Source: Pseudomonas fluorescens (lineage in GTDB: Bacteria > Pseudomonadota > Gammaproteobacteria > Pseudomonadales > Pseudomonadaceae). Taken from it: DNA of 64,000 bases. The translations under genes were made by a program, and so were the position numbers. Within the stretch, counting starts at the first letter, position 1. Each line of letters begins with the position of its first letter. Below are positions 24,195 to 31,647 of the stretch, in pieces. The notes under the pieces are model-generated. The model saw only the letters and a list, made by a program, of their open reading frames with translations. It made no database searches and was not told the origin of the DNA. The stretch spans positions 1-64,000 of the forward strand of contig NZ_CABVIY010000007.1 of NCBI RefSeq assembly GCF_902498195.1, in the 5' to 3' direction.

Positions 24195-25021
24195 CCTCAA
24201 GAGAAGCAGATTTGCCTGTGGGAGCGGGCTTGCTCGCGAAAGCGTCCAGTCAGTCGCCATCATCGTTGAATGACGCAACGCATTCGCGAGCAAGCCCGCT
24301 CCCACAGTTCTCGGGGCCAACCCTTGAATTTGCGAAGGTCTGCCTGACCCTGGGACGCACCACGATCCTCGACAACGTCACCTTCCAGGTCCGCCCCGGC
24401 AGCGTGCATGCGCTGGTCGGCCCCAACGGCGGCGGCAAGAGCTCGCTGATCAAGACCCTGCTCGGACAGATGCCGCACCAGGGCCGCCTGAGCCTGCAAT
24501 GGCCGGGTACGCCGGGCACCATCGGCTACGTGCCGCAGGCGCTGGAATTCGATCGCGGCCTGCCGATGACGGTCGATGATTTCATGGCAGCCATGTGCCA
24601 GCGACGCCCGGCATTCCTCGGCTTGAGCAAGCACTACGCGGCGGCGATTGGCGAGGCGCTGGAGCGGGTCGGCATGCAGGACAAGCGCAAGCGCCGCATG
24701 GGCGCGCTGTCCGGTGGCGAGCGCCAGCGGGTGTTGCTGGCGCAGGGGCTGATTCCGGCGCCGCAATTGCTGGTGCTGGATGAGCCGATGTCGGCCCTCG
24801 ATGAGGCCGGCATCCAGGTGTTCGAACGCCTGCTCGGTGACTGGCGTGCCTCGGGCATTACCGTGCTGTGGATCGAGCACGACCTGGAAGCGGTCGGGCG
24901 CCTGGCCGATCACGTCACCGGGCTCAATCGCCGGGTGCTGTTCGATGCCACGCCACAACAGGCGCTGACCCCCGAGCGCCTGCTGACCCTGTTTTCGACC
25001 CATCCACGGAGCCTTGCCTGA
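24191..25021 (+). CDS. Metal ABC transporter ATP-binding protein with REPIN-encoded N-terminus
   Basis: 276 residues. ABC ATPase: Walker A GPNGGGKSS, signature LSGGERQRV, Walker B LLVLDEPMSALD, H-loop WIEHDLEA. The only usable start is ATG 24191, preceded by AGGAG at good spacing. The first 43 or so residues are not family sequence: residues 9 to 39 are the translation of a complete REPIN (24216-24307). After the repeat, family sequence begins at TLEFAKVCLTLG with no ATG, GTG or TTG in frame, so the extension must be translated if the gene works. Powers the permease encoded next. Confidence 0.88.
   Translation: MTSREADLPVGAGLLAKASSQSPSSLNDATHSRASPLPQFSGPTLEFAKVCLTLGRTTILDNVTFQVRPGSVHALVGPNGGGKSSLIKTLLGQMPHQGRLSLQWPGTPGTIGYVPQALEFDRGLPMTVDDFMAAMCQRRPAFLGLSKHYAAAIGEALERVGMQDKRKRRMGALSGGERQRVLLAQGLIPAPQLLVLDEPMSALDEAGIQVFERLLGDWRASGITVLWIEHDLEAVGRLADHVTGLNRRVLFDATPQQALTPERLLTLFSTHPRSLA
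24216..24307. repeat. REPIN inside the coding region of the metal ABC ATPase
   Basis: Inverted pair CTGTGGGAGCGGGCTTGCTC... and ...GAGCAAGCCCGCTCCCACAG, 92 bp, starting at codon 9 of the ATPase gene. The reading frame stays open through both arms and the centre. Confidence 0.93.
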
Positions 25022-25920
25022 TGAGTTACGAAGCCTTTCGCTTGATGGTCCAGGGCTGGGCCTCGGCGGGTTATCTGCCCGAGGCGCTGGCCTATGGCTT
25101 TGTGGTCAACGCGCTGCTCGCTGGCCTGTTGATCGGCCCGGTGCTGGGCGGGCTGGGCACGCTGGTGGTGGTCAAGCGCTTCGCGTTTTTCTCCGAAGCG
25201 GTGGGTCATGCGGCGTTGACCGGCGTGGCCATCGGCATCCTGCTCGGCGAGCCCTACACCGGGCCTTACGGCAGCCTGTTCGGTTACTGCCTGCTGTTCG
25301 GCATTCTGCTCAACTACCTGCGCAACCGCACCGGCCTGGCGCCAGACACCTTGATCGGCGTGTTCCTCTCGGTGTCCCTGGCCCTGGGCGCGAGCCTGCT
25401 GCTGATCCTGGCCGGCAAGATCAACGTGCACATTCTGGAGAACGTGTTGTTCGGCTCGGTGCTGACGGTCAACGGCAACGACCTGCTGGTGCTGGCCATC
25501 GTCGGTTCGCTGGTCATGGCGCTGGCCTTGCCGCTGTACAACCGCATCATGCTCGCCAGTTTCAACCCGCAACTGGCAGCGGTGCGCGGCGTGGCGGTAA
25601 AAACCCTGGATTACCTGTTCGTGATTCTGGTGACCCTGATCACCGTCGCCGCCGTGAAAGTCATCGGCGCGATTCTGGTGGGTGCCCTGCTGGTGATCCC
25701 GGCGGCGGCGGCGCGTTTGCTCAGCCAGTCGCTGAAGGGCTTTTTCTGGTGCTCGGTGCTGATCGCCACGGTGAGCACCTTGTGCGGGATTCTCGCGCCT
25801 ATCGTCTTCGACCTGCCGATCCCGTCCGGCGCCGCGATCATCCTGGTGGCCGGTATTGCCTTTGCCCTGGCCGCCGTCGCGCGCGGCGTCGTCCCCAGCC
25901 TGAAAGGGAACCTTGGATAA
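25021..25920 (+). CDS. Metal ABC transporter permease (ZnuB-like)
   Basis: 299 residues with about eight membrane helices, ABC-3 family. Typical segments are VVVKRFAFFSEAVGHAALTG (about 45-64), which includes the family's SHA-like helix, and the C-terminal KVIGAILVGALLVIPAAAARLL (about 217-238). It forms the inner-membrane channel for zinc or manganese with the ATPase upstream. The ATG overlaps the ATPase stop (TGATG), so the two are coupled, and the next gene starts immediately after its stop. Confidence 0.9.
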   Translation: MSYEAFRLMVQGWASAGYLPEALAYGFVVNALLAGLLIGPVLGGLGTLVVVKRFAFFSEAVGHAALTGVAIGILLGEPYTGPYGSLFGYCLLFGILLNYLRNRTGLAPDTLIGVFLSVSLALGASLLLILAGKINVHILENVLFGSVLTVNGNDLLVLAIVGSLVMALALPLYNRIMLASFNPQLAAVRGVAVKTLDYLFVILVTLITVAAVKVIGAILVGALLVIPAAAARLLSQSLKGFFWCSVLIATVSTLCGILAPIVFDLPIPSGAAIILVAGIAFALAAVARGVVPSLKGNLG

Positions 25921-26823
25921 ATGTCATTTTCTCTGCGACAACTGACCCTGGCCATCACCCTGTGCGGGCTGGTGAATACATCCTTTGCGGCAGACAACGC
26001 CAAGCCGCTGCGCGTGCTGGCATCGCTGCCGGTCACTTATGGTCTGGGCGAGGTGTTGCTCAAAGGCACCGACATCCGCCTCGAACGCGCGGCCCCGGCC
26101 AACCTGCCCGGCAGCCGCCAGACCGCTTACTTCACCGGACGTGGTGCGCCGGCGCTGGCCAAACTGGCGACCGGGGCCGATGCGGTCATCGGCCTGCGTT
26201 CGTTGTGGGCCGATGACCCGCTATACCCGATTGCGCGGCGCAGCAATATCCGCATTGTCGAGGTCGACGCCGCCCGCCCGGTGGACGGCGCCCTGCCCGG
26301 CATCGCCGTGCAGCCGGGCAATCAGGTCGATGGCTTGAGCAGCCAGCCCTGGCTGGCCAGCAACAACATGGGCCGCATGGCCGATGTGATGGCGGCGGAC
26401 CTGGTACGCCTGGCGCCAGCGGCCAAGCCTGCGATCGAGGCCAACCTGGCGGCGCTGAAACAGCGGCTGCTCAAGCTCAGCGCCAGCAGCGAATCACGCC
26501 TGGCCAGTACCGACAACCTCAGTGTGATGAGCCTCAGCGACCATTTCGGCTATCTGGTCGGCAGCCTCAATCTCGAACTCGCGGGCCTGGATGCGCGACC
26601 GGACACCGATTGGACGCCTGAAGCCTTGAAGGCGCTGAGTGCGACCCTCAAGGACAATGACGTGGCGGTGGTGTTGCATCATCGCCAGCCGTCGGAGGCG
26701 GTGAAAGCGGCGATTGCCGAGGGTGGGAGCCGGCTGGTGGTGTTGAGTACCGACGCCGAGGACCCGGTGGTTGAGCTGGAAGGGAATGTGGATTTGCTGA
26801 TCAAGGGGTTGAGTGGGGCGTGA
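25921..26823 (+). CDS. Second, ligand-poor metal-binding-protein homologue
   Basis: 300 residues with a signal peptide (cleavage near residue 23, TSFA|AD). The fold is that of ZnuA/TroA-type binding proteins, but of the family's conserved metal ligands only one His is obvious (SLSDHFGYLVGSLNLEL). The stretches where the first two ligand histidines should be read ANLPGSRQTAYF and QPWLASNN. It may bind a metal complex, work as an accessory to the main binding protein, or be losing function. It is last in the operon, starting at the base after the permease stop, and is followed by a REPIN. Confidence 0.8.
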   Translation: MSFSLRQLTLAITLCGLVNTSFAADNAKPLRVLASLPVTYGLGEVLLKGTDIRLERAAPANLPGSRQTAYFTGRGAPALAKLATGADAVIGLRSLWADDPLYPIARRSNIRIVEVDAARPVDGALPGIAVQPGNQVDGLSSQPWLASNNMGRMADVMAADLVRLAPAAKPAIEANLAALKQRLLKLSASSESRLASTDNLSVMSLSDHFGYLVGSLNLELAGLDARPDTDWTPEALKALSATLKDNDVAVVLHHRQPSEAVKAAIAEGGSRLVVLSTDAEDPVVELEGNVDLLIKGLSGA

Positions 26824-26845
26824 CTTCGTGTCCCGGATGATCCCC

Positions 26846-26937
26846 CTGTGGGAGCGGGCTTGCTCGCGAATGCGGTATCACACTCAACCTCTACGTTGAC
26901 TGATCCAACCCATTCGCGAGCAAGCCCGCTCCCACAG
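26846..26937. repeat. REPIN, GTGGGAGCGGGC type
   Basis: Inverted pair CTGTGGGAGCGGGCTTGCTC... and mirror copy ending GCTCCCACAG, 92 bp, just after the metal operon and before the terminator of the convergent mbtH. It has the same length as the copy inside the ATPase gene. Confidence 0.92.
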
Positions 26938-26961
26938 GGACTGCGCCGCGATCCAGGCATG

Positions 26962-26995
26962 AAAAAGCCCGCTGACCGTCACCGGTTCAGCGGGC
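26962..26995 (-). terminator. Rho-independent terminator of mbtH
   Basis: Stem GCCCGCTGA (26967-26975) with TCAGCGGGC (26987-26995). Read on the minus strand, the hairpin is followed by TTTTTC, 17 bases after the mbtH stop. The plus-strand side has only CTTTCT, so the signal mainly serves mbtH but could also end transcripts from the metal operon. Confidence 0.85.
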
Positions 26996-27011
26996 CTTTC
27001 TGTTGCGACGA

Positions 27012-27239
27012 TCAGTGCGCCGCAGCCGCCTGCTCTTCCATCTTCTGCCGCAAACTCAGCGGACGCATATCCGTCCAGGTTTCTTCGATGTAAGCCAGGC
27101 ATTCCTTTTTCAGCCCGCTTTTGCCCACGGTGCGCCAGCCTTCCGGCACGGCCTTGTAGTCGGGCCAGATCGAGTATTGCTCTTCGTGGTTGACCACGAC
27201 TTGAAAAAGGATGTCCTCGCGGTCGAATACTGACGTCAT
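27012..27239 (-). CDS. MbtH-family NRPS accessory protein
   Basis: 75 residues from ATG 27239 (MTSVFDREDILFQ), with GGAGAGAGA upstream. It has the family signature NHEEQYSIWP (about residues 17-26), PEGWRTVG, and the end TDMRPLSLR. MbtH proteins bind NRPS adenylation domains and keep them soluble and active. Here the partner is PvdL and the other pyoverdine synthetases outside the window. It lies directly downstream of pvdH on the same strand but has its own PvdS promoter (27302-27325), whose distal box overlaps the pvdH stop codon. Confidence 0.93.
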   Translation of the reverse strand: MTSVFDREDILFQVVVNHEEQYSIWPDYKAVPEGWRTVGKSGLKKECLAYIEETWTDMRPLSLRQKMEEQAAAAH

Positions 27240-27266
27240 GCTGTCTCTCTCCATCACTGTTGGGCG

Positions 27267-27287
27267 GGCTGCACGCCGCGTGCAGCC
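27267..27287 (-). other. Perfect 9-bp hairpin in the mbtH leader
   Basis: GGCTGCACG-CCG-CGTGCAGCC, a perfect inverted repeat between the predicted mbtH transcription start (near 27292) and the mbtH start codon. There is no T run, so it is probably not a terminator. It may stabilise the leader or act as a protein site. Function inferred only. Confidence 0.6.
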
Positions 27288-27301
27288 GGTATGTAGTAGG
27301 A

Positions 27302-27325
27302 ACGTTCCAGGACCCGGAAAAATTA
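27302..27325 (-). promoter_or_regulatory. PvdS iron-starvation box, mbtH promoter
   Basis: Minus strand TAATT (27325-27321), 16-bp spacer, CGT (27304-27302). The PvdS consensus is TAAAT-N16-CGT, so there is one mismatch, the same as at pvdL. It is positioned about 60 bases upstream of the mbtH start. Confidence 0.75.
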
Positions 27326-28729
27326 CAGGCTGGCGGTGGCTGCGGCCAATGCCCGGCCGAAAATCCCCGCCACCTGGTCGATTTGCGCGGCGGTAATCAC
27401 CAGCGGCGGCAGGAAGCGCACCACTGCGCCCTGACGGCCTCCCAATTCGAGGATCAGGCCGCGCTTGAGGCATTCGCGCTGCACCTGCGGTGCCAGGCGA
27501 GCAAAGGCTGGCGGATGGCCCAGGGCATCCACTGCGCCGCTCGGATCGACCAGTTCGACACCCAGCATCAGCCCGCGACCGCGAATATCACCCAGTTGCG
27601 GGAAGTCCCGCTGCAGGATGCGCAAATGCTCGCGCAGGCGCTCGCCCATGGCGGCGGCGTGCTCGCAGACCTTGTTTTCGACCAGGTAACGCATCACCGC
27701 GGAACCGGCGGCCATGGCCATCTGATTGCCGCGAAAGGTCCCGGCATGGGCGCCCGGCAACCAGGTGTCGAGCCAGTCGCGATACACCACCACTGCCAGC
27801 GGCAGGCTGCCGCCGATGGCCTTGGACATCACCACCACATCCGGAATGATCCCGGCGTGCTCGAAGGCGAACATCTTGCCGGTGCGGGCAAAACCGCTCT
27901 GGATCTCATCGACAATCAACGCCACACCGGCCTTTTCGGTGATCCGCCGCAAGCCGCGCAGCCAGTCCAGATCCGCCGGGATCACCCCGCCCTCGCCCTG
28001 CACCACCTCCACGATCACCGCCGCCGGCAATTGCACGCCCGACTCGGGATCGCTGAGCAGGTTTTCCAGGTAATGGAGGTTGGCCTTCACCCCTTGCGCG
28101 CCGCCCAGGCCGAATGGGCAGCGGTAATCGTAAGGGTACGGCATGAATTGCACACCGTTGCTGAGCAAGGCGCCCAAGGGCTTTTTCGGTCCCAGGCTGC
28201 CCATCAGGCTCAGCGCGCCCTGACTCATGCCGTGATAACCGCCCTGGAACGACAGCACCGTGCTGCGACCGGTGGCCGTGCGCACCAGTTTCAATGCGGC
28301 TTCCACCGCGTCAGTGCCGGTGGGGCCACAGAACTGGATCTTCGCTTGCGTTGCCAGTGCCGGAGGCAATAGACCGAACAGATCCTGAACGAACTGATCC
28401 TTGACCGGCGTGGTCAGGTCCAGGGTGTGCAGCGGCAGCTCGTCGGTCAGCACTTGCTGGATGGCTTCGATCACCACCGGATGGTTATGCCCCAACGCCA
28501 ACGTCCCGGCGCCCGCCAGACAATCGATGAAGCTGCGACCTTCGACGTCTTCGACATAAATGCCCTTGGCCCGCTTGAGCGCCAGGGGGATGCGCCGCGG
28601 GTAACTGCGGGCATTGGATTCCTGCTGGTTTTGACGCGCCAGCAACGGCGATTCGTTGAACTGAAAAAGCGTCTCGGTCGGGGCGACCCGGGCCGGCTGA
28701 TCTTCGATAAGGCTGGTAGCGACTGACAT
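27323..28729 (-). CDS. pvdH: Diaminobutyrate-2-oxoglutarate aminotransferase PvdH
   Basis: 468 residues. Class III PLP aminotransferase: phosphate-binding FCGPTGTDAVEAALKLVR (about 133-150), YHGMSQGALS, VDEIQSGFARTGKMFAFEH (about 265-283), and the PLP lysine in VVMSKAIGGSLPLAVVVY. It makes L-2,4-diaminobutyrate from aspartate semialdehyde, with glutamate as amino donor. Dab is the third residue built in by PvdL. It starts at ATG 28729, 35 bases downstream of a near-perfect PvdS box. mbtH follows, as in PA2413-PA2412 of P. aeruginosa. Confidence 0.93.
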   Translation of the reverse strand: MSVATSLIEDQPARVAPTETLFQFNESPLLARQNQQESNARSYPRRIPLALKRAKGIYVEDVEGRSFIDCLAGAGTLALGHNHPVVIEAIQQVLTDELPLHTLDLTTPVKDQFVQDLFGLLPPALATQAKIQFCGPTGTDAVEAALKLVRTATGRSTVLSFQGGYHGMSQGALSLMGSLGPKKPLGALLSNGVQFMPYPYDYRCPFGLGGAQGVKANLHYLENLLSDPESGVQLPAAVIVEVVQGEGGVIPADLDWLRGLRRITEKAGVALIVDEIQSGFARTGKMFAFEHAGIIPDVVVMSKAIGGSLPLAVVVYRDWLDTWLPGAHAGTFRGNQMAMAAGSAVMRYLVENKVCEHAAAMGERLREHLRILQRDFPQLGDIRGRGLMLGVELVDPSGAVDALGHPPAFARLAPQVQRECLKRGLILELGGRQGAVVRFLPPLVITAAQIDQVAGIFGRALAAATASL

Positions 28730-28763
28730 CTCTGGACCTCGAAAAGGTTTTCCTGTTCTGGAA

Positions 28764-28787
28764 ACGCGTCAGCGGCTCAAGGATTTA
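28764..28787 (-). promoter_or_regulatory. PvdS iron-starvation box, pvdH promoter
   Basis: Minus strand CTAAATCC context: TAAAT (28787-28783), 16-bp spacer, CGT (28766-28764), with the favoured flanking bases CTAAATCC and CGTT. It is a full match to the consensus. It overlaps the last codons of the upstream acetyltransferase gene. Confidence 0.88.
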
Positions 28788-29290
28788 GGCTCGGGACAAG
28801 CTTTCCATGAAGAGGAGGACAGGCTTTTGTGCATGGGGATGGCCTGAAGCCCGGCGACCATGAAGGCTCGGGCGCATGGTTGATAACCCAGGTGCCGGTA
28901 GAACGCTTCGCTGGTAAGGGTGCTGTTGAGCCGTGCCTGGTGCAGGCCCTGGCGGAGCAACCAGCCTTCAAGATCACCCATCAGGGCTTGCCCCGCGCCC
29001 CGGCGAAACCATTCCGGTTGCACGTAACAGAACGCCACCTTGCCACTGGTCGAGGCCATGGCCACGCCGACCGGTTTGTCCTGCAGCAGGGCGATGTTCA
29101 GGTACAGCCGCGGGTCCACGAGCCAGGGCTGGATGTGGTCGATGGTCTTGTTGTGGGTCCAGGTGGCGACGGTCTGCGGATGGTTGCGGTGGTCGCGAGC
29201 GCAACCGATGCGAATGGAGCGTTCGATGATGCGGCTGATGATACCGGCGTCGGCCGGGGTTGCCTTGCAGGTGCGAATCGATTCATCCAT
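28769..29290 (-). CDS. GNAT-family N-acetyltransferase
   Basis: 173 residues. GNAT fold: N-terminal strand IRTCKATPADAGIISRIIERSI, then the acetyl-CoA loop in YVQPEWFRRGAGQALMGDLE (about 92-111, the R/Q-x-x-G-x-G/A pyrophosphate loop), and the C-terminal SEAFYRHLGYQPCARAF (about 128-144). It reads toward pvdH, and its final codons contain the pvdH PvdS box, but I see no PvdS box ahead of it, so a pyoverdine role is unproven. Substrate unknown. Confidence 0.85.
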   Translation of the reverse strand: MDESIRTCKATPADAGIISRIIERSIRIGCARDHRNHPQTVATWTHNKTIDHIQPWLVDPRLYLNIALLQDKPVGVAMASTSGKVAFCYVQPEWFRRGAGQALMGDLEGWLLRQGLHQARLNSTLTSEAFYRHLGYQPCARAFMVAGLQAIPMHKSLSSSSWKACPEPKSLSR

Positions 29291-29387
29291 GGCGCTGTTA
29301 CCTCAATCCGTTGAGTGCGAGGAACGATAGTCCTGCGATGACTGGGCGGCCAATGGAGAGGAGTTACATTTGATGTTCAACTTGAAT

Positions 29388-29478
29388 CCCCCTGTAGGAG
29401 CTGCCGCAGGCTGCGATCTTTTGATCTTTTTTCAAACAAGATCAAAAGATCGCAGCCTGCGGCAGCTCCTACAGGGGG
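29388..29478. repeat. REPIN, TGTAGGAGCTGC type
   Basis: Long inverted pair CCCTGTAGGAGCTGCCGCAGG... and mirror copy ...GGCAGCTCCTACAGGG around a short AT-rich centre, about 90 bp. It lies between the divergent GNAT gene and the 3' end of the histidine kinase gene. Confidence 0.92.
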
Positions 29479-29490
29479 AAGCCGTGTTGG

Positions 29491-30816
29491 TCAGACCGGC
29501 TGCAACGGCATGCTCAGCTCGACCCGCAAGCCGTCCGGCCGACTGTCGAAACGCAGGGTGCAGCCGCAGCGCTGGACGATGGCCTGGACGATTGCCAGGC
29601 CAAGGCCGCAGCCGGTGCTCTGGCCGTTGCGCCAGAAACGCTGGGTCAAATGTTGCAAGTCGTCTTCGGCAATGCCCGGGCCATGGTCGCGCACGACGAA
29701 CTGCACGCGGTTGCCGGTGGTTTGCAGGCTCAACTCCACCGGCCTGTCGCCGGGCGTATGGCGCAAGGCGTTGTCCAGCAGGTTGCGCAGCGCGGCAATG
29801 GACAGCACCGCGGGCATTTTCACCGGGGCATGGGAGAACCTGGCCGGCACTTCGAGCCGGATGCGTTGCCGATCGCCGCCAGCCGTATCCTGAATCGCCA
29901 GTTTCGCCACTTGCTCGGCACTGCATTGCACGCCGTCATCGAACGACAGACTGCCTTCGACCCGCGCCAGCAACAGCAATTGTTCAAGGGTGCGGTGCAG
30001 TCGGTCCGCCCCCTCCTCAGCCCGCGCCAGCGATTGATCGCGAGCGGCGCCTTCGGTCATGCGCGCGACTTGCAGGTGGGTCTTGATCGCGGTCAGGGGA
30101 CTGCGCAGTTCGTGCGCGGCGTCACCGGTCAGCCGGCGTTCGCGTTCAATGGTCTTGCCAATGCGCTGGAACAACTGGTTCTGCGTGTCGAGCAAGGGTT
30201 GCAGCTCGCTGGGCAATGGCTGGACCTGCAAGGGTTCCAGGGAATCAGGACTGCGGCGCATCAAGGCGTCGCGCATGCGGTTGAGCGGCGCCAATCCCTG
30301 GCCAATCCCCAGCCACAGCAGGCACAGGCAACCGAGCAACGCCACGCCCACCGGCACCGAGGCGGCCAGCAGAATGGACATGTTCAAGGCCTCGCGCTCG
30401 ATCTGCCGGTCGGCGGTGGTGATGCGCAGATCGCCTCGGGCCAGGGTGAAGCTGCGCCACGGCGCGCCATCGATCATCTGATCGTGGAAGCCCATTTTCT
30501 CGGCTTCCAGGGGTTGCCCCGGATCGCTGTGGCTGCGCGCGAGGATTTCCCCGCGCAATGAACTGACCTGACAGGCCATGCCGCCAGGCAGGTTCAGTTG
30601 CTCGGCACTGAAATGCGTCCCCTCGCCCTTGTTCGGCAACGGCGGTAATTGCTCCATCAACCCCGCGACCATTCGCGCCGAGGCCACCAGGCGCTGGTCG
30701 AGGGAAAACATCATTTGATTGCGCAGGTCGCTGAGCATCCAGGCCGCCGCCAGCGCCCAAATCAGCGCAAACGCGGCACCGAGCGTCAGGCTCAGGCGCA
30801 AACGCAGGCTCATCAC
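29491..30816 (-). CDS. dsbS: Sensor histidine kinase DsbS (copper/thiol-redox two-component system)
   Basis: 441 residues. First membrane helix about 10-30, a periplasmic domain to about 150 with a single cysteine (C82, in GGMACQVSS), second helix about 152-175, then HAMP, the dimerisation box with the phosphorylated His (TGDAAHELRSPLTAIKTHL), and an HATPase domain (LLDNALRHTP N-box, VRDHGPGIAEDDL G1-box). In P. aeruginosa the orthologous pair PA2480-PA2479 is, as I recall, called DsbRS and responds to copper through that cysteine. The start overlaps the regulator's stop (ATGA). Confidence 0.85.
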   Translation of the reverse strand: MMSLRLRLSLTLGAAFALIWALAAAWMLSDLRNQMMFSLDQRLVASARMVAGLMEQLPPLPNKGEGTHFSAEQLNLPGGMACQVSSLRGEILARSHSDPGQPLEAEKMGFHDQMIDGAPWRSFTLARGDLRITTADRQIEREALNMSILLAASVPVGVALLGCLCLLWLGIGQGLAPLNRMRDALMRRSPDSLEPLQVQPLPSELQPLLDTQNQLFQRIGKTIERERRLTGDAAHELRSPLTAIKTHLQVARMTEGAARDQSLARAEEGADRLHRTLEQLLLLARVEGSLSFDDGVQCSAEQVAKLAIQDTAGGDRQRIRLEVPARFSHAPVKMPAVLSIAALRNLLDNALRHTPGDRPVELSLQTTGNRVQFVVRDHGPGIAEDDLQHLTQRFWRNGQSTGCGLGLAIVQAIVQRCGCTLRFDSRPDGLRVELSMPLQPV

Positions 30817-31493
30817 TTCGATTGATCTCCACCACCGGCCGGGCCCAGGCGATAACCCAGCCCGCGCACCGTCTCGACGATGCCATTGCCGAGTTTGCGC
30901 CGCAGGTGATGGATATGCACGTTGAGGGCATTGCTCTCCAGTTCGTCGTTGAAGCCGTACACGCTGTCCTTGAGCTGCTCGGTGGACAGCACGCGGCCAC
31001 GGTTATGCAACAGGGCCTGCAAAAGCGATTGTTCGCGGCGTGACAAATCCACCGGCTGGCCGTCGAGCGTGGTTTCGCGGCTGCTCGGGTCGTAGGTCAG
31101 GGTGCCATGTTCGATCAGGTTGACGCTGCGCCCCGCCACCCGTCGCAGCAGGGTGTGCAGGCGTGCGGCCAATTCGCGCAGGTCGAAGGGCTTGAGCAGG
31201 TAATCGTCGGCGCCGGCCTGCAAGCCGTCGACGCGGTCGGTAACCGAGTCCCGGGCCGTGAGGATCAGTACCGGCAGTTCCAGGCCGTTGTTGCGCAACT
31301 GCTGAAGTAACTTCAAGCCGTCTTCGTCGGGCAGGCCGAGGTCGAGCACCATCACGTCAAACTCCGCCACCTTGAGCATCGCCCGGGCCGCCGATGCCGT
31401 GGCCACGTGCTCCACGGTCAGGCCCTGGGCCGTCAGGCCGGCGACGATGCCGCTGGCAATCAACTCATCGTCTTCGCAAACCAGTACGTGCAT
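30813..31493 (-). CDS. dsbR: OmpR-family response regulator DsbR
   Basis: 226 residues. The receiver domain has acidic pocket CEDDELIASG, phosphorylated Asp in VMVLDLGLPDEDGL (D51), and the conserved Lys in DDYLLKPFDL. A winged-helix DNA-binding domain covers about 125-220 (LSRREQSLLQALLHNRGRVLSTEQL, then VHIHHLRRKLGNGIVETVRGLGYRL). It diverges from dsbD with a 154-bp gap holding two pairs of direct repeats that fit an OmpR-type operator. It therefore probably activates the dsbD-tlpA-dsbG operon and itself on the DsbS signal. Confidence 0.88.
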   Translation of the reverse strand: MHVLVCEDDELIASGIVAGLTAQGLTVEHVATASAARAMLKVAEFDVMVLDLGLPDEDGLKLLQQLRNNGLELPVLILTARDSVTDRVDGLQAGADDYLLKPFDLRELAARLHTLLRRVAGRSVNLIEHGTLTYDPSSRETTLDGQPVDLSRREQSLLQALLHNRGRVLSTEQLKDSVYGFNDELESNALNVHIHHLRRKLGNGIVETVRGLGYRLGPAGGGDQSK

Positions 31494-31517
31494 GGGGAGC
31501 CTCGTGTAAATAAAACG

Positions 31518-31600
31518 GATTAAGCCGATGACCGATTAAGCCGACATTATGCCGCAAGGGCCACTGCCACAAGGCCGCCACGGTTAATCATCGGTTAATC
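31518..31600. promoter_or_regulatory. Two direct-repeat pairs, likely DsbR operators
   Basis: CGGTTAATC occurs at 31581-31589 and 31592-31600 (11-bp period, one DNA turn), and GATTAAGCCGA at 31518-31528 and 31534-31544 (16-bp period). OmpR-type regulators bind tandem repeats about 10-11 bp apart. The first pair ends 47 bases before dsbD, the second lies 25 bases before dsbR. Confidence 0.6.
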
Positions 31601-31647
31601 GCCGCCACCCATTGTGCAGCTCAATTGCAACAAAATAAGGCTTTTCC

